A stretch of DNA of 64,000 nucleotides, taken from the NCBI GenBank assembly GCA_002070115.1, contig MWCO01000009.1, positions 1 through 64,000 on the forward strand, written 5' to 3'. Each line of letters begins with the position of its first letter. The stretch's first letter is position 1. Positions 26,200 to 33,779 of this stretch are shown here, one piece after another. The notes under the pieces are model-generated. The model searched no databases. It saw only the letters and a list, made by a program, of their open reading frames with translations, and was not told where the DNA came from. Origin of the DNA: Deltaproteobacteria bacterium ADurb.Bin207 (GTDB lineage: Bacteria; Myxococcota_A; Polyangia; Polyangiales; Polyangiaceae). The position numbers and the translations under genes were made by a program.

Positions 26200-26438
26200 C
26201 CTTGGCCCCGTACCATATCGAGCCTTCCCTCCCAACTAGCCCGTCGGTCCTTCTCCGCAATCCCTTGGCCGGTCAATATTATTCATCAATAAAATCAATA
26301 TGTTATAACTGAGACGGAACAAGATATCCTTCCATGAGGGATCCGCGGGGCAGTTCTGGCGTAATACAACGAGCTGGACAATGATTCGATTGCGCCAATT
26401 GCCGGTTGAGGCTTGGCCGTGTCGTGGAGGCTTAGACA
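26200..26438. other. Divergent promoter region, AT-rich
   Basis: About 240 bases between divergent genes. The stretch 26274-26306 (ATATTATTCATCAATAAAAT then CAATATGTTATAACT) is far more AT-rich than its surroundings. TATAAC near 26300 is a reasonable -10 for the plus-strand lipoprotein gene, but no clear -35 was found. GGAGG nine bases before 26439 is the ribosome site. Confidence 0.4.
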
Positions 26439-27239
26439 ATGACGAACCGCTTGTTGGCATCAGCCGGAATCCTGTTGGGAACCATGGGATGGATGGGGTG
26501 TGGAAGTACGGACAACCCGATCGACAAAACGCCAAAATACAAATATCCAGACGTGTCGTCGTTTTGCGAAGCCAAGGCGAAGTTGGAGTGTACCAACACG
26601 GTGTTGACGCGATGTCAGACCTCCGAGGACGCCTGCGTGATCAAACGTCGCGGGCTGTGCAGTCAAAGCGCTCCCACGGGGGCCAAGTATAGGCCGACCG
26701 AAGCGGAGAAGTGCCTCGCCGCCATCAAAGGCGCGTATGCCGACGATCAATACACGGCGCAAGAGAAGGCTCAGGAGGTCGATGCTTGTGCTTTGCTTTG
26801 GGGAGGATTCGGTGGTGAAGGGGCGTCGTGTGGTTCGAATCACGAATGCGATTTGGACAAAGGGTTGCGTTGTGTGAAGCGAACGGGAGCAGCGACCGGG
26901 CAGTGTTATGAACCGGAGGAAAAGCAATCGGGCCAGTCGTGTGAGGGACCGGATGCGGTATGCATGGACGGGGATTTTTGCACCGTCAGTGAGCCCAATG
27001 TATGTGCCAACAAGCGAGCAGTGGGCAGTACCTGTAGCGAATCGTTGCCTTGCAAAGACGATCTTCGGTGCGTAGGAGACGAAGCACCGACGTGCCAGCT
27101 CAAGCTCGATGTTGGTTCCCCTTGTGGGAGCGATGCCGAATGCGCGAGCGATATGTGTTCTCCCGTGGCATCGACGGATCAGTGTGTGAGCGTGATCATT
27201 CTCGCGCCCAACGAGCCGATCTGCGCGAATTTCCGGTAA
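26439..27239 (+). CDS. Cys-rich lipoprotein
   Basis: A 266-residue lipoprotein (lipobox GWMGC near residue 21) with about 22 Cys residues. The C-terminal half is built of small disulfide-type units (GASCGSNHECDLDKGLRC, GSTCSESLPCKDDLRC, GSPCGSDAECASDMC) that resemble Dickkopf-like Cys repeats in myxobacterial surface proteins. No enzymatic motif. GTGGAGG sits nine bases before the ATG. Likely displayed in the periplasm or on the cell surface. Confidence 0.75.
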   Translation: MTNRLLASAGILLGTMGWMGCGSTDNPIDKTPKYKYPDVSSFCEAKAKLECTNTVLTRCQTSEDACVIKRRGLCSQSAPTGAKYRPTEAEKCLAAIKGAYADDQYTAQEKAQEVDACALLWGGFGGEGASCGSNHECDLDKGLRCVKRTGAATGQCYEPEEKQSGQSCEGPDAVCMDGDFCTVSEPNVCANKRAVGSTCSESLPCKDDLRCVGDEAPTCQLKLDVGSPCGSDAECASDMCSPVASTDQCVSVIILAPNEPICANFR

Positions 27240-27298
27240 TTATCGCGATTGACGGGTTCGGATGACGGTGTGTTCCCGCTGGAGTACACTGCCCGCCC

Positions 27299-28066
27299 AT
27301 GGCGCACCTTTCCCAAATATCGATCCTCTTTCCCCTTGTCTTTGCTCTTGGCGTTGCGGCTTGTGACGAAGAGAAAAAGGCCGTGGACGTGGTCAAGCCC
27401 GCCGCTTCCGTGTCAGCGGCACCTACGACGACCGTGGAAGCCCCCAAGCGTATGCCCGAGGTGACCCTGCATTCTTCCGCGGTCACGGTGGGAATCGACG
27501 AAATGGCTCTGACCACGCCTTCGTTCGATCAGGCGTTTTCGAGCATGCTCAAGAAGTTTCCGGTAAGCGAACCGGACGTATTGATTTTCAATGTCGATCG
27601 GAAGGTCAAGACACCGGTGGTTACGAAGGTGTTTTATGCGTTGGTCGATGCCGGTGCGAAAAGCATCGAGGTGAGGACCAAGCCTCGGGGATCATTCCCG
27701 GACCGTCTCGTGTTGTTATCCGAAAAGGTGGTTGGCGACGATCTGCCTGGCTGTACCTACGTGGGGATGGTGCTCGATAATCTAGGCGCCACGTTTTGGA
27801 AAAAACAGGGTGGGACTGCGAAGCGGTACACCAAAGGAATGGCGGGTCCCGATTTCAGCGCCATGCACGAGGTCATGAGCAAAGAAGCCAAATCATGTAC
27901 CTCCAAAGTATTTCTTTTCTCGTCCTCTGCCGAAATCGATTGGGGTCATTGCTTCGATATCGCGGGCTCGGTGAAAGCTGCCGATCCGCCTTACGAACAC
28001 ATCGACAAACTCGTGTTGCTTCGGGAAGCTCCCGTTCCCGGCAAGCCCGTCAAACTCAACCCCTAA
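27299..28066 (+). CDS. Lipoprotein with ExbD/TolR-like C-terminal region
   Basis: A 255-residue lipoprotein (lipobox GVAAC near residue 22) followed by an Ala/Thr/Pro linker. The section DVLIFNVDRKVKTPVVTKVFYALVDAGAKSIEV resembles the periplasmic domain of ExbD/TolR proteins, which usually have a membrane helix in place of the lipid anchor. Several Cys residues are in the last 100 positions. No exbB or tolQ is adjacent. The similarity is weak and the function is unknown. Its stop overlaps the end of the convergent glutaredoxin gene by 4 bases. Confidence 0.6.
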   Translation: MAHLSQISILFPLVFALGVAACDEEKKAVDVVKPAASVSAAPTTTVEAPKRMPEVTLHSSAVTVGIDEMALTTPSFDQAFSSMLKKFPVSEPDVLIFNVDRKVKTPVVTKVFYALVDAGAKSIEVRTKPRGSFPDRLVLLSEKVVGDDLPGCTYVGMVLDNLGATFWKKQGGTAKRYTKGMAGPDFSAMHEVMSKEAKSCTSKVFLFSSSAEIDWGHCFDIAGSVKAADPPYEHIDKLVLLREAPVPGKPVKLNP

Positions 28067-28344
28067 TGGTTTCCCTCGGATAACTTCGTTTCCCCTATCA
28101 TCTCGTCCAATTGGCCCGATGCGTCGAGCGCGTGTAGGTCGTCGGATCCTCCAATACTTCGACCATCGATAAAAATCTGAGGGACCGTTCGACGTCCTGT
28201 GACATCCCTTAACCACGCCCGGCGTTCGGGATCGTGGGTGACATCGATGCGTTCGTAGGGAACTTGTTTTTGGTCCAGCAAGCGCATGGCCCGATGACAG
28301 TGGCCGCAGTAGGTCGCGAAGTAGATTTCGATCTTGACGGGCAT
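28063..28344 (-). CDS. Glutaredoxin (GrxC-like)
   Basis: A 93-residue thioredoxin-fold protein of GrxC size. The redox site is CGHC (residues 13-16) in place of the usual CPYC, which is likely to alter its redox potential; the cis-Pro motif RTVPQIFIDGRSIGGSDDL is canonical for glutathione binding. It reduces protein disulfides or mixed disulfides with glutathione. It is convergent with the ExbD-like gene and divergent from clpB. Confidence 0.88.
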   Translation of the reverse strand: MPVKIEIYFATYCGHCHRAMRLLDQKQVPYERIDVTHDPERRAWLRDVTGRRTVPQIFIDGRSIGGSDDLHALDASGQLDEMIGETKLSEGNH

Positions 28345-28479
28345 GGCCTAACCTTCCGAAAGGGACGATGGCGCCATGATGACATGCGTCCAGGTCGGGA
28401 TGAAGGGCGGGGTGTGGTGCATCCGCTGGCCTTTCCGCGGACGAAGGTGATAGATTTTGCGCGAAAGAAAGGTGAACCG

Positions 28480-31095
28480 ATGGGAGACAAGGCAACGACG
28501 TTCCAGCTCGAGGGGTATACGCCCGAAGCGCAAAGCCTCGTGGCGGCGGCGCAAGGGTTGGCGGATGAACGTGGGCATGCGCAGGTAGAGCCCTTGCACT
28601 TGTTGGCTCGCGCCTTGGATACCGTTCCGGGCATCGATGAGCTGTTTCGCAAGGTGGGCGCCGACCCTGCGGAACTGATGAACACCGTGGAAAACGCTCT
28701 CAAACGATTGCCGAAAGGAACAGGGGGTGTGGCCTACCTATCGGCGCGTCTCATCGATTTGTTGGGACGCGCCAAGCGCGATGCGGAACGGGAGAAGGCC
28801 GCCGCGGTCGACGTGGAGCACCTGCTGCACGCGCTTTCCCAGGAAATTCGCGGTGCCGCGGGCGACGTGCTCGCCTCTTTCCAACTCGGTCCCGGCGTAT
28901 TTCGCCCGCATATTTCCATTCTCCAATCCGCACGCGAAGCCGCTGCTTCCCGCGGCTTGAAACAAAATGATTCGGTTCAGACCTCCCTTGAATCCTTCAC
29001 CCGTGACCTCGTCGCCATCGCCAAACTACCCACGGCCGATCCGGTGATTGGCCTCGATGCTCAGGTGCGACGATTGCTGCAAGTCCTCGAGCGAAGAAGC
29101 AAAAACCATCCGCTCATCGTGGGAGAACCGGGAGTCGGAAAAACAGCATTAATTCGCGCACTTGCGTCTAGAATCGCCCATGGGGACGTTCCTCCGAACC
29201 TGGTGGGACTGCGGTTGCTCGAATTGGATACGGGTGCCTTGGTAGCAGGGGCTCGCCTTCGTGGTGAGTTGGAAGAACGCGTCAAATCTCTCGTTTCGAC
29301 CTTGACCTCGGATCAACAACGCCACGAAGCCCTCCTCGTTGTGGAGAACTTCGACGCCATTCTCGGCCAGGGCGCCGTGGGCTCGGGGGTAGGCGAGCTT
29401 CTCAAACCCGTGCTCGCTCGCGGTCAGCTTCGCTTTCTTGGTACGACTACGCCAGAAGGCATCCGAAAGATTCAGGATCGCGACGCAGCCTTGTTGCGTC
29501 GCTTGACCTTCATCACCCTCGACCCTCCCACGGTCGAACAAGCCGTAGAGATTTTACGGGGAATCACCACACGCTACGAGCAACACCATCACGTACGGAT
29601 TGGAGAATCCGCGATTGTCGCTGCCGTGAACCTTGCGAAGCGTTACTTGCAAGACCGTGAGTTGCCCGATAGCGCCATTGACCTTCTCGATGAGACGGCA
29701 TCGCGCAAACGTGTCGAGACGGAGGGCATTCCTCCTGAATTGGATGATTTGATTCGACGTTTGGAGTCGGTTCGTGCGCAAGAGGCGGCGCTTGCCGACG
29801 ATGAGGATGAGGCGAGCGTTGCGACTCGCGCACGTCTCGAGCGCGAGCGTGCGGAATTGGAACCGAAAGTGCGTGATGCCAAGGCGGCCGTCGAATCCAG
29901 GCGAGGGGCCTTCGCCTTCGTGCAGGCGTTACGAAAAGAATTGGAGCAAGCCAATACCAACCTCGAGCAAGCGCGTGGCCAAAGAGACGATAAACGGCTT
30001 GGCGAATTGAATCTCGTGACCATTCCCGATTTGAAGCGCCGATTGGCCGCGGCCGAAGAGGCTATGAAAGCCACCGGTGGTGAAGCATCCAACCGTGTCA
30101 CCGATCAAGATGTGGCCATCACCCTCGGCGCTTGGACCGGCATTCCCGTGGCAAAAATGCTCGAAGCGGAAACCGAAAAACTCCTTCGGATGGAAGATCG
30201 TCTGAAGATGCGTGTCGTGGGGCAGGATGAAGCGTTGTTGGCCGTGAGTCGCGCCGTGCGACGAGGACGGGTTGGACTGCGCGATCCAAAACGCCCGATC
30301 GGTTCCTTTCTTTTTCTTGGACCCAGTGGCGTCGGAAAAACCGAACTCGCCAAGGCTTTGGCCGAATTTCTGTTCGATGACGAGCAAGCGCTGACCCGTC
30401 TCGACATGAGCGAGTTCATGGAACGTCACATGGCCCAACGTCTGCTTGGCGCTCCTCCGGGATATGTCGACAGTGAGCAAGGAGGTTTTCTCACCGAGGC
30501 CGTGCGACGTCGTCCTTATTCCGTGCTTCTTTTCGATGAAGTCGAAAAGGCTCATGGTGATGTGTTCAACCTATTGCTGCAGCTCCTCGACGATGGTCGG
30601 TTGACCGATGGACGGGGTCGCACCGCGGACTTTTCGAATACGGTCGTGATCATGACATCCAATATCGGTGCAAAGCGGATCTTGGAGGCAGGGCCGACAT
30701 CGTTTGAAACCGAAGAGGGGCGAGAGGCCTTGCGCGATGTGCTGCTCGATGAGTTGCGCGGGTTTTTCCGTCCCGAATTTCTCAACCGCATCGATGATGT
30801 CGTGGTGTTTCGGCATCTGACGCGGGAGCATCTTCGAGGGATCGTAGACATACAGCTTCGACAACTCGATCGGTTGCTCGCCGATCGGGGGCTACGCGTG
30901 CAGTTGACCGAGGCGGCGAAAATGCGTCTGGTCGACTTGGGATACGATCCTGCCTTTGGCGCTCGTCCTGTGCGACGAGCGTTGTTGCGGGAAGTTCAGA
31001 ATCCGCTGGCTGAACACTTGCTCTCTGGCACCTATGAAGCCGGGCATGTGGTGATGGTCGACGTGCGTGATGACGTATTTGTGTTTGAAGGATGA
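28480..31095 (+). CDS. ClpB-type AAA+ disaggregase with altered first Walker B
   Basis: An 871-residue Clp/Hsp100 protein with Clp-N repeats (1-150), AAA1 with Walker A GEPGVGKT (about 215-222), a coiled-coil middle domain (about 410-530, shortened) and AAA2 with GPSGVGKT (about 614-621), Walker B LLFDEVEK and C-terminal D2 small domain. In AAA1 the Walker B reads VVENFDAILGQG where ClpB has hxIDELHTIVGAG, so the catalytic Asp-Glu pair is Glu-Asn. AAA2 looks intact. It probably threads or remodels protein aggregates with DnaK, but its first ring may not hydrolyse ATP. The ATG at 28480 has AAAGGTG eight bases before it. Confidence 0.88.
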   Translation: MGDKATTFQLEGYTPEAQSLVAAAQGLADERGHAQVEPLHLLARALDTVPGIDELFRKVGADPAELMNTVENALKRLPKGTGGVAYLSARLIDLLGRAKRDAEREKAAAVDVEHLLHALSQEIRGAAGDVLASFQLGPGVFRPHISILQSAREAAASRGLKQNDSVQTSLESFTRDLVAIAKLPTADPVIGLDAQVRRLLQVLERRSKNHPLIVGEPGVGKTALIRALASRIAHGDVPPNLVGLRLLELDTGALVAGARLRGELEERVKSLVSTLTSDQQRHEALLVVENFDAILGQGAVGSGVGELLKPVLARGQLRFLGTTTPEGIRKIQDRDAALLRRLTFITLDPPTVEQAVEILRGITTRYEQHHHVRIGESAIVAAVNLAKRYLQDRELPDSAIDLLDETASRKRVETEGIPPELDDLIRRLESVRAQEAALADDEDEASVATRARLERERAELEPKVRDAKAAVESRRGAFAFVQALRKELEQANTNLEQARGQRDDKRLGELNLVTIPDLKRRLAAAEEAMKATGGEASNRVTDQDVAITLGAWTGIPVAKMLEAETEKLLRMEDRLKMRVVGQDEALLAVSRAVRRGRVGLRDPKRPIGSFLFLGPSGVGKTELAKALAEFLFDDEQALTRLDMSEFMERHMAQRLLGAPPGYVDSEQGGFLTEAVRRRPYSVLLFDEVEKAHGDVFNLLLQLLDDGRLTDGRGRTADFSNTVVIMTSNIGAKRILEAGPTSFETEEGREALRDVLLDELRGFFRPEFLNRIDDVVVFRHLTREHLRGIVDIQLRQLDRLLADRGLRVQLTEAAKMRLVDLGYDPAFGARPVRRALLREVQNPLAEHLLSGTYEAGHVVMVDVRDDVFVFEG

Positions 31096-31098
31096 ACC

Positions 31099-31170
31099 GT
31101 GCCCGTTGCGTCGATGGTGAGCGAGCAATTCGCTCGCGCTCCCTGGTGTTCTTTCCCATTGCGAGTATGA
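31099..31170 (+). CDS. Candidate 23-residue peptide upstream of radical SAM genes
   Basis: A short ORF with a GTG start three bases after the clpB stop, preceded by GAAGGA with six-base spacing. The product is MPVASMVSEQFARAPWCSFP plus LRV; it has one Cys, one Trp and two Phe residues in the last 13 positions. It ends 15 bases before a radical SAM gene. Position, ribosome site and a compact C-terminal core fit a ribosomally made precursor peptide. It could also be a leader ORF or chance; codon evidence is too short to decide. Confidence 0.35.
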   Translation: MPVASMVSEQFARAPWCSFPLRV

Positions 31171-31185
31171 ATATACGTACGGTCC

Positions 31186-32001
31186 ATGCGGATTCTCCAA
31201 CTCGGCCCGCGGTGCAATAACGCGTGCATATTCTGCGCGAATGCATTGGATCGTACCGCACCCGCGGTAGCGACCCGCGAGTGGATGGAGCGACTCGCGG
31301 CTCTTGTGCCCACCGAAGAACTTGGCGTGATGGGTGGAGAGCCAACCCTTCGTGAGGACTTGTTCGATATCGTTCGACACGCCAAACGACTCGGTGTGGG
31401 TCGCATTGTGCTTCGGACCAACGCAAGACGGTTTACGTATGTCTCGTATGCGCAGCAGCTTGCTTCCGCTGGAGTTTCGGGGCTCGACGTGGGCCTTTAC
31501 GGTTCTTCGCCCGCGATGCACGACTATCACACCGATGTGCCCGGTTCATTTTTGCAGACCCTTCGAGGAATCAAACACGCCACCGCCGTGGGAATGAACG
31601 TGATCACCACGTGTGTGGTCACCCGTTCGAATTATCGACATCTGGTCGATATCGCGCGGTTAGCCGGTTCGCTGGGTGCGCAAGGGGTCCGATTTCGAGC
31701 ACCCGAGGTGATTGGACGTGCCGCCGCCACGCGCAGCCGTATCGTTGCCCCCCCTGAACTCGCGATGGTCCATTTGCGGCGTGTGCGAGCGCAAGCACAA
31801 CGTTCGGGGCTCGACGTATCGATCGATCGAGCCTTGACCGTTGCCGTCGATGGTTCGTCGGGTGTGCAAGCCGTGGACATGGATAGGACCGCAAAAGCCT
31901 GGCCGGCTCGTCAAGAGCAACGAAGTCGTGAGCGCCGTTCCGGTGACGAGTTGCGAGATATCCTTCCCTCCCTCTTTGACTCCAGCGAGGATGAGTCCTA
32001 G
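31186..32001 (+). CDS. Radical SAM protein 1
   Basis: A 271-residue radical SAM enzyme whose CNNACIFC cluster (Cys10, 14, 17) lies almost at the N terminus. GGEPTLRED follows the first strands (SAM-binding GGE motif). The C-terminal third is basic and polar, with no SPASM Cys cluster, so only one iron-sulfur cluster is apparent. The N terminus resembles that of the dual-domain protein at 44916 (MRVLIKVGRRCNNDCVFC). Its stop overlaps the next start by one base (TAGTG). Confidence 0.88.
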   Translation: MRILQLGPRCNNACIFCANALDRTAPAVATREWMERLAALVPTEELGVMGGEPTLREDLFDIVRHAKRLGVGRIVLRTNARRFTYVSYAQQLASAGVSGLDVGLYGSSPAMHDYHTDVPGSFLQTLRGIKHATAVGMNVITTCVVTRSNYRHLVDIARLAGSLGAQGVRFRAPEVIGRAAATRSRIVAPPELAMVHLRRVRAQAQRSGLDVSIDRALTVAVDGSSGVQAVDMDRTAKAWPARQEQRSRERRSGDELRDILPSLFDSSEDES

Positions 32002-32930
32002 TGGCAAACCTCGGTTATTTGCAGCTCGTTCGTCACTGCAATCAGTATTGCCGCATTTGTTCCAATCCGGAAACGCCGTGGGTCTTGGACTTGGATGCGG
32101 CGATCCGTGCGCTCGACGACTTCGCCCAACGCGGATACGCGGGTGTCATTCTCACCGGGGGGGAGCCTTCGCTTTCGGAGATCGTCGAGCCCGTGGTCAT
32201 GCATGCCACGCAAAGGGGATTGTCTGTCCGCATGATCACCAATGGAAGTCGATTGGCGGACAAATCCTTGGCTCAGCGTTGGATCGAGGCCGGATTACGG
32301 CATTTTCACGTTTCGTTGTATTCGAGTCGTCGTGAGGTTCACGATCATATCACGTGTGTGAAGGGTTCTTTTGACCTCGCTCGCCACGCCATTCGCAACC
32401 TTGGTGAGGGGGGTGCGGTGTTGAACCTCAATACCGTCATCAATCGATTCAACTGTGATCACTTGCACGAGCTTGCCCAATTGGTGGTCGACGAAATGCC
32501 TTGGGTGAGCCATGTCGTGATCAACAATCTGGACCCGTCGATGGGAAGGGCGGAAACCAATCGGCAGGCTCTTCATCGTCTCGTGGACATGGAAGTATCT
32601 CTACACAAGGCGCTCGGGATTCTGACCGCGGGAGCCAGAACCTTCCGGGTAGAACGTGTGCCCCTGTGTTTCATGGTCGATTACGCTCATTGCTCCACCG
32701 AAACGCGAAAGATCATCAAAGCGGAAGAGCGAATCATCCACTTTTTGGATGAAAAAGGAACGGTTCGTCAGACGAGTTTCCGCCATCATAAGGCGGCGGT
32801 CTGTGCCCATTGCTCGTTGGATCCCATTTGCGCCGGATTATTCGAAATGGGGCATGGCTTCGATGAAACGGAGTTGGCCCCGGTGTTCGTCGATCCGGCC
32901 GCCATCATTCGTCGCGTTCTACGACAGTGA
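32001..32930 (+). CDS. Radical SAM protein 2
   Basis: A 309-residue radical SAM enzyme with CNQYCRIC at Cys13, 17 and 20, and the SAM motif TGGEPSLSE. A short C-terminal Cys motif (CAHCSLDPICAGL, about residues 272-284) may ligate an auxiliary cluster, SPASM-like. It is too short at the N terminus to be a typical HxsC, the usual radical SAM partner of HxsB, but may fill that place. GTG start overlapping the previous stop, so translation is coupled. Confidence 0.85.
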   Translation: MANLGYLQLVRHCNQYCRICSNPETPWVLDLDAAIRALDDFAQRGYAGVILTGGEPSLSEIVEPVVMHATQRGLSVRMITNGSRLADKSLAQRWIEAGLRHFHVSLYSSRREVHDHITCVKGSFDLARHAIRNLGEGGAVLNLNTVINRFNCDHLHELAQLVVDEMPWVSHVVINNLDPSMGRAETNRQALHRLVDMEVSLHKALGILTAGARTFRVERVPLCFMVDYAHCSTETRKIIKAEERIIHFLDEKGTVRQTSFRHHKAAVCAHCSLDPICAGLFEMGHGFDETELAPVFVDPAAIIRRVLRQ

Positions 32931-32991
32931 ATTTACCATCCAGCACCGAGAGGCTTGTCCGCTCGTCGGCACTTCACTAAACCGATGCATC

Positions 32992-33549
32992 ATGAGCGAC
33001 AACCATCAGGTGCATGCAGAATCGACCGAAGAGGGTGTGGTACTGCGTTTCGAAGAGTCGATCTATCCGAAGGATGCCGTATTCGGTGCGGCCTACACGC
33101 TTCTCGATCGATGTTTCGTTCACATCGATCGGGAAGACTCGAAGCTGCTCGTGAAGCTTCGAGCGAAACCGGGGATCACGTTGTCCGCGGACTTGCTGGC
33201 GGGCGAATTCGAGGCTGAGGCTCTCACCCAAGCCTGGCGAAGAGATATCGTTCGGGAGAACCAGGCGTGGCTCGAGAGCGTGACGGCGCGTGCCCTTTCG
33301 GGCGCGGCCGGGCCTCCAGGTCTCGATGACTTGCTCGAGGACGACCTCGGCGATTTGGGAGATGCTTTTGATGATCCCTTGGGAATCGCTGTGAGCTGGG
33401 AAGAGAAGTACGGCAAAGGCGAGCAAGCCGACCAGCCCATGAAATCCTCCGCGGCTCCGTCCGAAAGCTCGGAATCGTCGGTACCCCAAGAGTCGAAGCC
33501 TTCCTCTGACGAACCCGAAGCTTCCGATGAGCAAGGGGAACACTCATGA
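32992..33549 (+). CDS. HxsD-family His-Xaa-Ser system protein (1)
   Basis: A 185-residue protein. Residues about 15-75 (FEESIYPKDAVFGAAYTLLD then RCFVHIDREDSKLLVKLRAK) closely resemble the HxsD family of His-Xaa-Ser systems, including the motif YPxxAVxxAAYxxxDRxxVHxD and the later AGEFEAEAL. After about residue 120 comes an acidic Ser/Glu-rich tail of 50-60 residues not usual in HxsD. HxsD is thought to help precursor handling in radical SAM peptide maturation; its mechanism is unknown. ATG at 32992 lacks a clear Shine-Dalgarno sequence. Confidence 0.7.
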   Translation: MSDNHQVHAESTEEGVVLRFEESIYPKDAVFGAAYTLLDRCFVHIDREDSKLLVKLRAKPGITLSADLLAGEFEAEALTQAWRRDIVRENQAWLESVTARALSGAAGPPGLDDLLEDDLGDLGDAFDDPLGIAVSWEEKYGKGEQADQPMKSSAAPSESSESSVPQESKPSSDEPEASDEQGEHS

Positions 33550-33779
33550 CAGAACTTCGCTTCAGAATGAGTTTGTATTCATCCTCCGCGCTCGATCGGG
33601 CCCTCGAGGCCTTCGCCTCTCTTATCGACTACGAGCGCGAGAGCCGCGATGAGATGGAAGTCATTCGGTTGACCGCCCGAGCTGGTGAGGACGAGTCGTG
33701 GATCGCCGGCGAGTTTGCCAATTTCGTGCTTGGGGCGACCGTGGATGGCGTGGACGCGACACGTGTGGAGGAAGCGTGA
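33546..33779 (+). CDS. HxsD-like small protein (2)
   Basis: A 77-residue protein overlapping the HxsD gene stop (ATGA) and the following HxsB start (TGATG). Its parts FRMSLYSSSALDRALEAFAS, then RLTARAGEDESWIAGEFANF, follow the same order as the adjacent HxsD (SIYPKDAVFGAAYTLLDR, then LRAKPG and LLAGEFEAEAL). I read it as a diverged HxsD paralogue; the aromatic DRxxVHxD core is altered. Its size would also suit a precursor peptide, but it lacks His-Xaa-Ser repeats and a Gly/Cys-rich core. Confidence 0.55.
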   Translation: MTELRFRMSLYSSSALDRALEAFASLIDYERESRDEMEVIRLTARAGEDESWIAGEFANFVLGATVDGVDATRVEEA

